Origin: Gemmatimonadota bacterium
GTDB lineage: Bacteria > Gemmatimonadota > Gemmatimonadetes > Longimicrobiales > Gaopeijiaceae
DNA: 64,000 nucleotides
Assembly (NCBI GenBank): GCA_028873595.1
Contig: JAPPOV010000045.1
Span: forward strand, 1-64,000
Direction: 5' to 3'
Shown here: positions 36,295-46,301 of the stretch, one piece after another
Layout: each line of letters starts with the position of its first letter
How positions within the stretch are numbered: the first letter of the stretch is position 1
The notes under the pieces: model-generated
Seen by the model: the letters and a program-made list of their open reading frames with translations, nothing else
What the model was told of the DNA's origin: nothing
The model's database searches: none
Translations under genes and position numbers: made by a program

Positions 36295-37750
36295 CCTCGG
36301 TGCGCCAGGCGGGAGTGAGGAGAGCAGTCCACGCCCAGAGCAGTGACAGCGAGGTGACGAAGGTAGCTGCCATCACCGGGTTTGTGACGTTGGACAGACC
36401 GGCTGCAGCCAGAATCAGAAGACCTCCGATGCCGACGGAGCGAATCACGAGAGATCTCTGGCCCAGTGCAGCTGGCTCGAGTGCAGCGGTCGCGGCGAAG
36501 AGCGCCGCCGCATCGAGAGCTGATCTCGCAGCCCATGCCATCCCCGCTCCAACGATGCCATAGATCGGTAGCGCCCACGCGAGAAGTGCGACGTACACGG
36601 GTAGTTCGAGCAGGTGGAGGGTGGCGACCAACTTAGGGCGTCCCCGAGCATAGAGGAGAGCGAAGGGGATCTGGGCGATACCGTTGAAGAGGACCCCGAG
36701 CGCCAGCCATCTCAGTACTGAGACTCCAGTGATCGCGAACTCCGGCCCAGCCCAGATTCGCAGAAGGGGTTCAGCGAGTGCCGTTGCAGCCACCAGAGGG
36801 GGCACCAGACTCGCGAGGAGCAGCCGTAGCCCCCGCTCGGAAAGGTCTCGAACAGCTCGAGTGTCGGTACGGGTTGAGCGGGCGAAGGCGGGTAACCAAA
36901 CCGCGCCGATGGCAATTGGGGCGAGGAGGAGCCGCGTGACGATTTCGCCGGGAATCGCGTAGAAGGCGACCGCCGACGCAGAGATCATTGATCCGATCAC
37001 GAAGCGGTCGGCGTATACCATGGCGCTGGACACCACATTGCTGACCGTAGTCCATCCCCCGAAGACCAAGATCTCGGACAGAATCCTCCTGCGATGGGTG
37101 ACGGGGTGGTGGGCTTTGGGCAGGACTCGGATGACCAGAAGAGCCAGCGCCAAGAGTCCGAGAAGCCGCACGACCAGGAGGAGGCCCATGACGGCGTCGA
37201 CTCGAGGGGTGATGGGCACGAGCAGAGCTGGGCCGGCGAACGTCAGCACGCCGATGGTGATCCGCACGTGCGCGGAGAGATCGAAGCGCTCGAATCCCTC
37301 CAGCACGCCCCGAAGTGCGCTGGCGACGACCAGCATGGGAAATGCCGCGCCCAACAGAATCGCGGTCCGCCGAGCTTCCCCGTGAAGGTCTGGCGCTAGA
37401 CCCAGATAAGCGGAGAGACTCGGAGCCATGAGCATGAGGCCAAGTCCACCCGTGAACCCGAGGACCACGGCTACCGATATTCCCATGCCCGCCAAACCTC
37501 TGAGGTCACTCGCATCTCCCCGGGACCGCCGGGTCGCCACCAGCTGTGTGAGGCTGCGTCCGATCCCGAGGTCTGCGACGCCGGCCATGCCGAAGGTGGT
37601 CCAGACGAGAAGCAGGATCCCGAAGCGCTCGGGCCCGAGTGCCCGGGTCAGGATCGGTACACACGCAACCGCAGCGATCGCCGGCGATCCCTGCGCGAGT
37701 AGACTCCATGCGGTCCTCGTTCTGAGACGCAGAGGTGGTGCCTCAGGCAC
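36257..37750 (-). CDS. wzx: Oligosaccharide flippase, Wzx family (copy 1)
   Basis: The product has about 12-14 membrane segments spread through about 497 aa. The first helix pair starts TAWSLLAQGSPAIAAVACVP, followed by the MATE/Wzx-type ADLGIGRSLTQLVATRRSRG loop. Wzx flips lipid-linked repeats across the inner membrane. The open frame extends to 37915, but that end overlaps the divergent GT4 gene. GTG 37750 fits the family; 37819 (ATG) is an alternative. The 3' end overlaps wzi copy 2 by 38 nt. Confidence 0.85.
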   Translation of the reverse strand: MPEAPPLRLRTRTAWSLLAQGSPAIAAVACVPILTRALGPERFGILLLVWTTFGMAGVADLGIGRSLTQLVATRRSRGDASDLRGLAGMGISVAVVLGFTGGLGLMLMAPSLSAYLGLAPDLHGEARRTAILLGAAFPMLVVASALRGVLEGFERFDLSAHVRITIGVLTFAGPALLVPITPRVDAVMGLLLVVRLLGLLALALLVIRVLPKAHHPVTHRRRILSEILVFGGWTTVSNVVSSAMVYADRFVIGSMISASAVAFYAIPGEIVTRLLLAPIAIGAVWLPAFARSTRTDTRAVRDLSERGLRLLLASLVPPLVAATALAEPLLRIWAGPEFAITGVSVLRWLALGVLFNGIAQIPFALLYARGRPKLVATLHLLELPVYVALLAWALPIYGIVGAGMAWAARSALDAAALFAATAALEPAALGQRSLVIRSVGIGGLLILAAAGLSNVTNPVMAATFVTSLSLLWAWTALLTPAWRTEVRAGAARIFGRR

Positions 37751-37859
37751 GTAATGTCGGAGTTGAGAGGGCAGGGTGCACGGGCGCTCGCAGAGGAGGT
37801 GGCTACGGTGCCCGAACATTACCTTGGAGTGGTTCGTTTCCAAGGAGTAGCCCTTACCA

Positions 37860-38975
37860 ATGCGTATCGAAGTCGACGCACGGATGCTGATGGCCGGGGG
37901 GATCGGCCGTTTCATCCGCGAGACGTGTGGACGGTGGGTAGAAGACCGTCGTGTCGAAGCCGTGCGTCTCTTCGGTCGACCGGACGAGTTGGAGCCATGG
38001 CTTGCGGGGCTGGACTATCACGGCGCCATAGAGATCGTGCCCTGGCTTGACCCCCCCTACCGCTTCAGAGCACAACTTCGCTGGCTGGGACCCTTGGCGC
38101 GGCGTAGGAGCTGGCAGCCCGATGTGACCCTCTTCCCGCATTATGACGCGCCCGCATTCAAGCACCCTCTCCCTTCGGTCACCGTCATCCACGACTTGAT
38201 CCAGCTGCAGCTTCCGCGGCTTTTTCCCGGGTGGAAGCGACTGCTGGCAGCAGGGCTGCTGCGAAGGGTCGCCTCCGAGTCCGCGCACCTTGTCACAGTC
38301 TCGGATGCCAGTCGAACGGCGCTGGTCCGTGGACTTGGGTTAAGGCCTGATCAGGTCACGGTCGTCGCGAACGGGGTGTCCCGGATATTCACCGCTGGCC
38401 GTCGTCCCGCCCCGGCGCTTGCCGCGGTGGAGCGAAGGGGAGTCCCCTTCGTCCTGTGCGTGGCGGAGCACCGTCCCCACAAGAATCTTGCTCTTGCTGT
38501 TCGAGCGATGGCCAAGTTACCGGAGCGCGAGGGTTGGGAACTCCTGGTGGTAGGGGCATCGGAGCGGGACGTGCGCGCGCTCACGATCAACATCGGCTGT
38601 CGCGGTGTCCTGCCCCGAATTCGAGTGCGTCCACACGTCACGGATGCTGAGCTTCGCGACCTGTACAGCTCGGCTCACTCGGTTCTTGTGCCTTCCTTGG
38701 AGGAGGGGTTCGCGCTTCCGGCGTGGGAGGCCAGGGCCTGCGGTGCCCCCGTTCTCGTCCTGGATCGGCCGTGGTCTCAGGATCTCGCCAAGCTGGGGGT
38801 CACTCGAGTTCGGTCTGGGGACCCGAGTGCGTGGGCTCGCCATATTCGGCGGATCTCCTCCGAGCCACGGACCTTTCCACCGCTGGAGGCGATCCCATCG
38901 TGGGACGAAACGGCGTGTCGGTTGCTGGATGTACTCGATCAGACTGCTGCACTGTGCGGCCCCCGCGGGACGTAG
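37860..38975 (+). CDS. Glycosyltransferase family 4
   Basis: The 371-aa cytoplasmic enzyme has the GT-B fold. The N-terminal half starts MRIEVDARMLMAGGIGRFIR with SVTVIHDLIQLQLPRLFP. The C-terminal half shows FVLCVAEHRPHKNLALAVRA and the retaining EX7E motif in PSLEEGFALPAWEARACGAP. The sugar is unknown. It is divergent from the flippase. Confidence 0.9.
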   Translation: MRIEVDARMLMAGGIGRFIRETCGRWVEDRRVEAVRLFGRPDELEPWLAGLDYHGAIEIVPWLDPPYRFRAQLRWLGPLARRRSWQPDVTLFPHYDAPAFKHPLPSVTVIHDLIQLQLPRLFPGWKRLLAAGLLRRVASESAHLVTVSDASRTALVRGLGLRPDQVTVVANGVSRIFTAGRRPAPALAAVERRGVPFVLCVAEHRPHKNLALAVRAMAKLPEREGWELLVVGASERDVRALTINIGCRGVLPRIRVRPHVTDAELRDLYSSAHSVLVPSLEEGFALPAWEARACGAPVLVLDRPWSQDLAKLGVTRVRSGDPSAWARHIRRISSEPRTFPPLEAIPSWDETACRLLDVLDQTAALCGPRGT

Positions 38976-39258
38976 ACCGCTCTGGTTGTCCTCCTCTGTT
39001 GAGCGCAGCTGGACCTCAAGAGCGCAACGAAATCGGAGAGAGGGTCACGGAGGCACATGCTGCTGCGGCGTCGCAGGCTCTGCAAAGCGACGCTCGACAG
39101 CGGTGTGACGTCAGGTGCATGCTGTGACCGCGTCATGCTCCCATTTGGATGATTCCAGATGTAGTGTCGGAGTACCTCTTGGTAAGAAGCGCAAACACCT
39201 CTACCGTATAGAGTTTGCCGATCTCCGACTCTTCCGAATTGTCCTCGACATCTACCCA
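38976..39258 (+). other. Spacer with an inverted repeat before the sugar transferase
   Basis: About 280 nt contain no convincing gene. A 7-bp inverted repeat (GCGTCGC at 39068-39074, GCGACGC at 39087-39093) is the clearest structure. From 39115 to 39258 the frame of the next gene is open, so part of this may be coding if translation begins at the ATG 39115. Confidence 0.4.
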
Positions 39259-39861
39259 GTGAAACGCTTCTTCGACATCCTCGGCTCCTCCGTCCTTCTG
39301 GTTGGAGCGGTACCCCTGCTCGCGGTCATTGCGGTCGCCGCTCGGCTGGGCTCGGGAGCACCGGTCTTTTTCCGGCATGAGCGGATCGGGCGAGACGGCC
39401 GAAGCTTCGAGTGCCTGAAATTCCGAACGATGGTCGTGGACGCAGAGGAGTGGTTGGAGCGAGATGAAACCCTCGCCAGACAGCACCGCGAGGAGGGATT
39501 CAAGCTTTCGCTGCGCGATGACCCACGGATCACGTCCATCGGACGGCTTCTTCGACGGACTCAACTCGACGAGTTGCCCCAACTTTGGAATGTCCTCGTG
39601 GGGGACATGTCGCTCGTGGGTCCGCGACCCCTCGTCACGGAAGAACTCGAGTGGTTCACCGAAGACGAGCGTCGTCGGCTACTTTCGGTACGGCCGGGGA
39701 TATTCGGGCCATGGACAGCCAAGGGTCGTCGAAGGCCGGGTTATCCAGAACGTGCTCAGTTGGATCTGAGCTATACGGACTGCGCCGGTCCTGCCCGCGA
39801 CTTCCGACTGCTGCTCGCGCATGTGCCCGTCGTGCTCAGAGGGCAGGGAGACGACACCTAG
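39259..39861 (+). CDS. Sugar transferase (polyprenyl-phosphate phosphoglycosyltransferase, PglC/WcaJ C-domain type)
   Basis: From GTG 39259 the product is 200 aa. It begins VKRFFDILGSSVLLVGAVPL, a re-entrant membrane helix, then FFRHERIGRDGRSFECLKFR, the Asp-Glu pair in RRTQLDELPQLWNVLVGDMS and SLVGPRPL. It starts assembly of a repeat unit by moving a phospho-sugar to undecaprenyl phosphate. The frame is open to ATG 39115, so the start is not firm. The stop shares the bases CTAG with the convergent GT4 stop. Confidence 0.88.
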   Translation: MKRFFDILGSSVLLVGAVPLLAVIAVAARLGSGAPVFFRHERIGRDGRSFECLKFRTMVVDAEEWLERDETLARQHREEGFKLSLRDDPRITSIGRLLRRTQLDELPQLWNVLVGDMSLVGPRPLVTEELEWFTEDERRRLLSVRPGIFGPWTAKGRRRPGYPERAQLDLSYTDCAGPARDFRLLLAHVPVVLRGQGDDT

Positions 39862-40976
39862 GCAAGACCGGTGAATCCGATGTCTCTCAGGACCTCGAGC
39901 ATCTCTTCTTCGAACCGGGAGCGTGAGAATCGCTCGGCGTTCGCTCGGCAGGCTTTTGCGTCCCAGCCTCGGCTCTCAGATGCGAGCATGGCGTCGAGCA
40001 GGCACGTTACTGAATCCTGGTCGAAGAGGAGCCCGGTCGTCCCGTCTACGACGGTTTCCAGGGCACCTCCCTCAGCCAGGGCCACCACCGGGGTGCCCGC
40101 GGCTTGAGTCTCGACCGGCAGAATTCCGAAGTCCTCGACACCGGGAAAGACGAGGGCGATCGCACTTTGGATGAGTCGAAGAAGCGTGGGGTCGTCGCAG
40201 GCCCCCACGAAGCGGACCGTCGGGCCCGCCAAGGATCGCAACCTGATGAGGTCGGGACCCTCTCCGAATACGACGAGCGGAAGAGCCCCTTGGTTCGCTG
40301 CTTCGATCGCTCGGTCGATCCGCTTGTAACGGACGAGCCTTCCGCCTGCCAGGAAGTGGGTTCTCGGCCTGTCATGTCGGACGAATCGCTCCACGTCGAC
40401 AGGAGGATACACGACTCGGGATTCGCGGTCGTAGAGACGACGGATGCGCGCTGCCACGAACTGGGAATTGGCTACGAAGTGGTCGACCCGCTGGGCGGCC
40501 TCGAGGTCTCGCCTTCGTAGATATCGGAGTAACGGCGTGGACATTCGACGAACGAAGGCCGGCTGATACTCGTGCGCGAGATCCCAGATATACCGTGGAG
40601 GAGTGTGGCAATAGCACACGTGCACCGCGTTCCCGGTGTCGACGCTCTTGCAGAAGGCATGGCTGCTCGAAACGACGAACTCCGCGTCGGGAATCCGGGT
40701 TCGGCGCCAGACCTCAGGCATGAGGGGAAGCATGGTCGGGTAGATGCTTCCCGCTCCCGGAAGTCGGCTCAACGGGGTTGGAATCACATTCCGACCATTG
40801 AAGGCGGCGGAGACCCGCGGATCGGGGCGGTGCACCAGCGTGTGGATCGGTGCGCCGGGCAGAATCGAACTCAACGAGGCCAGAACGCTCTCGGAGCCAC
40901 CCCATCGCACCAACCACTCATGCACGAGTGCTGCAGACGGCATCGAAGTTTCCTGGGGTGTCACGATAGTATTCAA
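39858..40976 (-). CDS. Glycosyltransferase family 4
   Basis: The 372-aa product has ALVHEWLVRWGGSESVLASL at the start, VCYCHTPPRYIWDLAHEY, FVANSQFVAARIRRLYDRES and the EX7E site in FPGVEDFGILPVETQAAGTP. This resembles WbaZ-type mannosyltransferases, but the donor cannot be proven. It is convergent with the sugar transferase and divergent from wzi copy 3. Confidence 0.9.
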   Translation of the reverse strand: MNTIVTPQETSMPSAALVHEWLVRWGGSESVLASLSSILPGAPIHTLVHRPDPRVSAAFNGRNVIPTPLSRLPGAGSIYPTMLPLMPEVWRRTRIPDAEFVVSSSHAFCKSVDTGNAVHVCYCHTPPRYIWDLAHEYQPAFVRRMSTPLLRYLRRRDLEAAQRVDHFVANSQFVAARIRRLYDRESRVVYPPVDVERFVRHDRPRTHFLAGGRLVRYKRIDRAIEAANQGALPLVVFGEGPDLIRLRSLAGPTVRFVGACDDPTLLRLIQSAIALVFPGVEDFGILPVETQAAGTPVVALAEGGALETVVDGTTGLLFDQDSVTCLLDAMLASESRGWDAKACRANAERFSRSRFEEEMLEVLRDIGFTGLA

Positions 40977-41104
40977 CCGGCCTTAAGTTCCGAACGCAGA
41001 TGATGTTCACACGCTAGACGCACTAGAATAAAGAACCTTTCCACTCGCTGCCCACTCCGCATGATGTTCGAACTCATGTTTGCCCGCTCGGTACGATCGA
41101 TCGG

Positions 41105-42700
41105 ATGATTCGCCGTCGCCCCCTCCGGTCGTCACGTGGTTGCGCCGTTGCGATTCTCGCGCTGTTGATTTCGAGTCCACTCGGGGCTCAGGGGGTCGGA
41201 GTGCAAGATCCCATGCAGCGGTATCTGCGCATGATGCAGCTCGCAGGGGCGTCGGAGCCGACGTCCATGACGCTCCTGCCTCTGACTCCCCCTGATCTTG
41301 CGAACACCGATTCTGCTCTGTCGGGACCGTGGCGGTCCGGCCCGGCCGTCGACCGGCTGCGTGCCTGGTCCGGTGCCTCGGTGAGTTGGGATACGGAAAC
41401 GCGAGGCTTCTACAACTCTTCTCACCCTCGGAGGGCGAATGACGGATCTGTCTGGCAGGGGCGGGGCCTCACGACAGCGGTAGAGGGTGGAGGGTCGCTT
41501 CGATGGAAGGCGCTTTCGGTCACGCTGCGGCCCTCGGTCCGATGGCATGCGAACGACGCGTTCTCGATCGCGCCGCATGATCTCCCGGGACAGTCCGAGT
41601 GGTCGTATCCGTGGCGGCCCATCGACCTGCCCCAACGTTTTGGGCCAGACCCGTTCTGGGCCGCGGATCTTGGTCAGTCTGAGCTCCGACTTGATGCTGG
41701 GCCCGTTGCAGTTGGGCTGAGTTCACGCGACGCCTGGTGGGGGCCAGCGCAAAAGAATGCGATCGTGCTCGGGAATGCCGCTGGCGGTGTTCCACGAGCG
41801 TTCATCGGCTCCTCACGCCCCGTCGATGTGCCCTTCGCCAGCGTCGAATGGCGTTGGATTTTCGGCCGCTTGAGCCGGAGCCATTGGTTCGCTCCCGGGA
41901 CCGCCGACCCGGGCCGCTACCTGACCGGGGCGATCGTCGCTGTCTCGCCCGAGGCCGTATCCGGGCTTCACCTCGGTGCGTCTCTGGTGAGTTACGGCCG
42001 ACCCTCCGATCGTGGCCTTTCGGTCGACGATTACCTCTCGCTCCTCGTTCCGACCGACACCTCGACCGCGGACCAGCTCGGATCGGTCTTTTTCCGATGG
42101 GTGCTTCCCCGGAGTGGCTTCGAGGTCTACGCGGAGTGGGCGAGAAACGATCGTTCGGTCGACTTCGAGGACTTCCTGCTCGAACCCCAGCACGCTCAGG
42201 GGTTTACTCTCGGACTCGAGAAATTGTTCGACTGGGGCCCCGAGCGACGTGTTTCGGTGCTCGCAGAACTGACCCACCTCGAAGCAGAAGGGACCTCTCG
42301 GCTGCGGGACAACCCGACCTTCTATGCGCACTCCGTCGCTCTCGAGGGATATACCCACCGGGGCCAGCTGCTTGGTGCCGTCGTCGGACCGGGCGGCTCG
42401 CAGCAATACCTCGGGGCGACCATCTACGGTCGAAGAGGTCGCACAGAGTTCTGGGTTCGACGGTCGGTCAGGGACAACGATGCCTTCTACGAGTGGGCCG
42501 ATACGACCAGCTTCGATGGGTGTCTCTTTTGTCAGCACGATGTCTCCTTCGAGGCCGGAGCAGATGTCGTGCTGTTCCATGATTCGTGGGAGACGGGCTG
42601 GTCGGGAGCGCTGACTCGCCAGCGTAATCGCTGGTTTACCGGACCGGACGTATGGAACCTGTCTCTGGGTCTGCGCTTCCGCCGGTCGGGAAGCCGCTGA
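41105..42700 (+). CDS. Wzi-like capsule assembly outer-membrane protein (copy 3)
   Basis: The 531-aa product has a signal peptide (GCAVAILALLISSPLGAQ) and the same motif order as the other copies: DGSVWQGRGLTTAVEGGGSL, PIDLPQRFGPDPF, WWGPAQKNAIVLGNAAGGVP and GSVFFRWVLPRSGFEVYAEW. A beta-barrel is likely. The upstream spacer (40977-41104) is AT-richer and may hold promoters for both divergent genes. A strong hairpin follows it before secA. Confidence 0.77.
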   Translation: MIRRRPLRSSRGCAVAILALLISSPLGAQGVGVQDPMQRYLRMMQLAGASEPTSMTLLPLTPPDLANTDSALSGPWRSGPAVDRLRAWSGASVSWDTETRGFYNSSHPRRANDGSVWQGRGLTTAVEGGGSLRWKALSVTLRPSVRWHANDAFSIAPHDLPGQSEWSYPWRPIDLPQRFGPDPFWAADLGQSELRLDAGPVAVGLSSRDAWWGPAQKNAIVLGNAAGGVPRAFIGSSRPVDVPFASVEWRWIFGRLSRSHWFAPGTADPGRYLTGAIVAVSPEAVSGLHLGASLVSYGRPSDRGLSVDDYLSLLVPTDTSTADQLGSVFFRWVLPRSGFEVYAEWARNDRSVDFEDFLLEPQHAQGFTLGLEKLFDWGPERRVSVLAELTHLEAEGTSRLRDNPTFYAHSVALEGYTHRGQLLGAVVGPGGSQQYLGATIYGRRGRTEFWVRRSVRDNDAFYEWADTTSFDGCLFCQHDVSFEAGADVVLFHDSWETGWSGALTRQRNRWFTGPDVWNLSLGLRFRRSGSR

Positions 42701-42749
42701 TTCAACCGCACGAAGGTCGGCGGAGACGACACCTGCAAATGGCCCTGAG

Positions 42750-42770
42750 ATGGTGGGAGCGTCCCACCAT
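42750..42770 (+). terminator. Strong hairpin between wzi copy 3 and secA
   Basis: ATGGTGGGA (42750-42758) pairs perfectly with TCCCACCAT (42762-42770) over a GCG loop. Only three T follow. It is a likely terminator for the gene before it, or an mRNA leader structure for secA. Termination is inferred. Confidence 0.5.
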
Positions 42771-42831
42771 TTGGGTTACCTTCTGCTGCTAACCTCGTCA
42801 TGCCGCAACACTGCTGTCTGAAGCCACCTGC

Positions 42832-45800
42832 ATGCTCAAGTCTGCCCTCAAAACCCTTCTCGGCGATCAGCACAAGCGCGAGGCGAAGAAGCTTCAGCCC
42901 CTGGTCGATGAGATCAACGAGATCTACGCCGGACTTTCTTCGCTTTCCGACGACGCACTGAAAGCGAAGACCGACGAGTTTCGCGCGTATATCGAAGAGA
43001 AGACCTCCGATCTGAAGGGTGAGATCGAAGAGCTTCGCGAGGAAAAGAGGAAGTCGGAGGACGGCAACGAACGAGAGCGTCTTCAGCTCCAAATCGGCGA
43101 ACTCGAAGGCAAGCTCCTCGAGGAGCTCGAAGAGTCGCTGGAAGACCTCCTTCCCGAAGCATTCGCTGTCGTCAAAGACGCCTGTCGGCGCCTGCAGGGC
43201 ACGGAGATCACGGTCACCGGCCAGACGCTGGTCTGGGACATGGTCCCGTACGACGTGCAGCTCATCGGCGGTATCGCATTGCATCGGGGCAAGGTCGCCG
43301 AGATGGCAACGGGCGAGGGGAAGACCCTCGTCGCCACCATGCCGCTGTACCTGAATGCGCTCACCGGTCGGGGATCCCACCTCGTGACGGTGAACTCCTA
43401 CCTCGCCCAGCGAGACGCTGAGTGGATGGGGACGGTGTTCCACTTTCTCGGGCTCACCGTGGACGTCATCGACCAGTACGATCCCGGCTCCCCCGAGCGG
43501 CAAGCCGCGTATCGGGCCGATATCACCTACGGCACGAACAACGAGTTCGGATTCGACTACCTGCGCGACAACATGGTTCACCAGCTCGCGCAGAAGGTGC
43601 AGCGCGAGTACGCGTACGCGATCATCGACGAGATCGATTCGATCCTCATCGATGAGGCGAGAACGCCGCTGATCATCTCCGGGCCCGTAGGTCGCGACAC
43701 GTCGACGCCGTTCAAGCAGTTCAACCCGCTCGTCGCCTCGCTCTACAAGAAGCAGAATCGCCTCACGACCCAGCTCGTCAGTGAAGCGGAGGCGCACCTT
43801 GAAGCCGGTGAGGAGTTCGAGGCGGGGGAGAAGCTGCTCGCCGTGAAGCGAGGCTCGCCGCGTCACCGAAAGCTGATGAAGCTCTTCGCGGACGACCCGG
43901 CGCTACAGACCCTCGTGAACCGGGTCGAGGCGGATTACATGCGAGAGAAGCGTCTCTTCGAGGTCGACGAGATGCTCTACTTCGCGATGGATGAGAAGGG
44001 GCACAACACCCACCTCTCGGACCGCGGTCTGGACGAGCTGTCACCGAATGATCCGGAGGCGTTCACGATCCCCGACCTGTCGGCGGAAATGGGGGAGATC
44101 GAGGAGTCCGAGACGCTCTCGGTGGATGAGAAGCGGGAGCGGATTCAAGAGCTCGAGTCCGAGTACGCGGGCAAGAGTCAGAAGATGCACGTCATCCATC
44201 AGCTCCTGAAGGCGTACACGCTCTTTCACAAGGACGAGCGGTACATCATTGGCGAGGACGGACAGATCGTCATCGTCGACGAGTTCACCGGTCGTCAGAT
44301 GGCAGGCCGTCGCTGGAGCGATGGGCTGCACCAGGCGGTGGAGGCGAAGGAAGGGGTCGAGATTCGTGGGGAGACGCAGACGCTCGCGACGATCACGATT
44401 CAGAACTACTTCCGGATGTACGACAAGCTGGCTGGCATGACCGGGACGGCAGAGACGGAAGAGAGCGAGTTCCATCAGATCTACGGACTCGATGTGCTCG
44501 TCATCCCCACGAACCGCCCGATTGCGCGTGACGATCGCGACGACCTGATCTTCCGCACGAAGCGGGAGAAGTACGTCGCGATCATGGACGAGATCGAGCG
44601 GCTCAATCGTTTAGAGCTACCGGTACTCGTGGGCACCACTAATGTGGACGTGTCCGAGACGCTCTCTCGTATGCTCAAGCGCCGCGGAATCACGCATCAG
44701 GTGCTCAATGCGAAACACCACAAGTCGGAGTCGGAGATCGTCCGGGATGCCGGTCAGCCGGGCGCCGTGACCGTCGCGACCAACATGGCCGGGCGTGGGA
44801 CCGACATTAAGCTGCATGACAGCGTGAAGGAGGCACGGACGCTGGCCTGGGTTCAGGAGCGGGGTGTCGATCTCGAGGACGTTCTTCCCGTCGACCCAGT
44901 GCGTTCAGAGAAGCTGAAGATCGAGGACGATGATGACGTTCTGGAAGAGGGCGGCCTTCAGATCATCGGATCAGAGCGCCATGATTCGCGCCGGATCGAC
45001 CGGCAGCTGCGTGGCCGGTCCGGTCGCCAGGGCGATCCGGGTGCATCGCAGTTCTATCTCTCGCTCGAGGACGACCTCATGCGTCTCTTCGGGTCGGAGC
45101 GCATCGCGAACGTGATGGACAAGTGGGGAGCCGAGGAGGGCGAGGTGATCACCCACGGGCTCGTCACTAAGTCCATCGAGCGCGCGCAGAAGCGGGTCGA
45201 AACGAACAACTTCGAGGCCCGCAAGCGCCTGCTGGATTATGACGATGTCATGAACCAGCAGCGCGAGGTCATCTACGATCTCCGACTCTTCGCCCTGGAA
45301 GGCGGGGAGGATCTGAAGGGCGAGATCTGGGAGATGATCGAGCTCGCGGCGCAGGACGCGATCGATGAATACGCACCGGCGGAGGACAATCCCGAGCACT
45401 GGGATCTGGCTGGGCTGCGTCGCCGCCTGATTCTCGACTTCTTCCTGATGGTTGCCGAGCTGCCCGAGGAGAACGAGGCCGAGCACGAGATCGAGCGACA
45501 CGAGGTCGAGGAGTGGGTCCTGAGCGGACTCCGCAACTCCTTCCACCACAAGATCGACACCCTTGGGGAGCACGCCGAGCAGATCATGAGCTTCATCATG
45601 CTCTCGGTGATCGACGAGAAGTGGAAGGATCACCTCTACGACCTCGATCACCTCAAGGCGTCGATCGGCTTCCGCGGCTGGGGCCAGAAGGACCCGCTGG
45701 TCGAGTACAAGAAGGAGGCCTACGACATGTTCGTGGACCTCATGAGCGACCTGCGGAAGACGCTTTCGAGCTACTTCTTCCGGGCGCAGTTCGGACAGCC

Positions 45801-46137
45801 ACAGCAGCGCAGGGCGCCCCAGCGGATGGTCTACTCAGGGCCGACCGAGCCGCAGACGGGGGTCGTAGATGAGGCTGCGTTGGCTGCACGGCGCAGGGGT
45901 GGGGCGCCTCCACGCACGCCCGTCGTGGACGAGCTGGGGATCTCCGCCCGTGCGGCTTCGGGTGGTGCGGCTGGGGCCGCGGTGCCGGCGGGGCCGGATC
46001 CGCGGCAGTTGGCGACGAATCGGGGGGAGGGGCCGCGTGACCGGACCCCCGTTTCGGTAGACAAAGAGCCGGGGCGGAATGATCCCTGTCCGTGTGGGTC
46101 AGGGAAGAAGTACAAAAAGTGTCACGGGCGGGGCTGA
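42832..46137 (+). CDS. secA: Protein translocase ATPase SecA, long form
   Basis: The 1,101-aa motor pushes secretory proteins through SecYEG using ATP. Walker A (MATGEGKT) is at 158-165, with the helicase motif IIDEIDSILIDEARTP and GRGTDIKL further on. Two features make it long compared with E. coli (901 aa): a charged coiled-coil insertion at about 58-105 and a long acidic segment after the first nucleotide domain. The linker near 990-1080 is Gly/Ala/Arg-rich. It ends with the zinc-binding CPCGSGKKYKKCHGRG (SEC-C) motif. Such long SecA proteins are typical of the FCB group. Confidence 0.99.
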   Translation: MLKSALKTLLGDQHKREAKKLQPLVDEINEIYAGLSSLSDDALKAKTDEFRAYIEEKTSDLKGEIEELREEKRKSEDGNERERLQLQIGELEGKLLEELEESLEDLLPEAFAVVKDACRRLQGTEITVTGQTLVWDMVPYDVQLIGGIALHRGKVAEMATGEGKTLVATMPLYLNALTGRGSHLVTVNSYLAQRDAEWMGTVFHFLGLTVDVIDQYDPGSPERQAAYRADITYGTNNEFGFDYLRDNMVHQLAQKVQREYAYAIIDEIDSILIDEARTPLIISGPVGRDTSTPFKQFNPLVASLYKKQNRLTTQLVSEAEAHLEAGEEFEAGEKLLAVKRGSPRHRKLMKLFADDPALQTLVNRVEADYMREKRLFEVDEMLYFAMDEKGHNTHLSDRGLDELSPNDPEAFTIPDLSAEMGEIEESETLSVDEKRERIQELESEYAGKSQKMHVIHQLLKAYTLFHKDERYIIGEDGQIVIVDEFTGRQMAGRRWSDGLHQAVEAKEGVEIRGETQTLATITIQNYFRMYDKLAGMTGTAETEESEFHQIYGLDVLVIPTNRPIARDDRDDLIFRTKREKYVAIMDEIERLNRLELPVLVGTTNVDVSETLSRMLKRRGITHQVLNAKHHKSESEIVRDAGQPGAVTVATNMAGRGTDIKLHDSVKEARTLAWVQERGVDLEDVLPVDPVRSEKLKIEDDDDVLEEGGLQIIGSERHDSRRIDRQLRGRSGRQGDPGASQFYLSLEDDLMRLFGSERIANVMDKWGAEEGEVITHGLVTKSIERAQKRVETNNFEARKRLLDYDDVMNQQREVIYDLRLFALEGGEDLKGEIWEMIELAAQDAIDEYAPAEDNPEHWDLAGLRRRLILDFFLMVAELPEENEAEHEIERHEVEEWVLSGLRNSFHHKIDTLGEHAEQIMSFIMLSVIDEKWKDHLYDLDHLKASIGFRGWGQKDPLVEYKKEAYDMFVDLMSDLRKTLSSYFFRAQFGQPQQRRAPQRMVYSGPTEPQTGVVDEAALAARRRGGAPPRTPVVDELGISARAASGGAAGAAVPAGPDPRQLATNRGEGPRDRTPVSVDKEPGRNDPCPCGSGKKYKKCHGRG

Positions 46138-46145
46138 GCGTAGCG

Positions 46146-46161
46146 CCCGAGTGTTCTCGGG
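46146..46161 (+). other. Hairpin after secA
   Basis: CCCGAG-TGTT-CTCGGG forms a perfect 6-bp stem 9 nt after the secA stop. There is no T-run. A second hairpin, AGCGCG-GGAG-CGCGCT, is at 46259-46274. They may end or separate transcription before gmd, but proof is lacking. Confidence 0.35.
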
Positions 46162-46301
46162 AGCCCTATTCCGCCGGGCTTCTGCGACGGTAGACAGGCG
46201 CTGCCTCATGCCCCATCCTGCCATGGTTCCGCGCGCCTGCAGTCTTCCCGATTTCCCGAGCGCGGGAGCGCGCTAGCCTATCGTATAAAGGATAATCAAG
46301 A

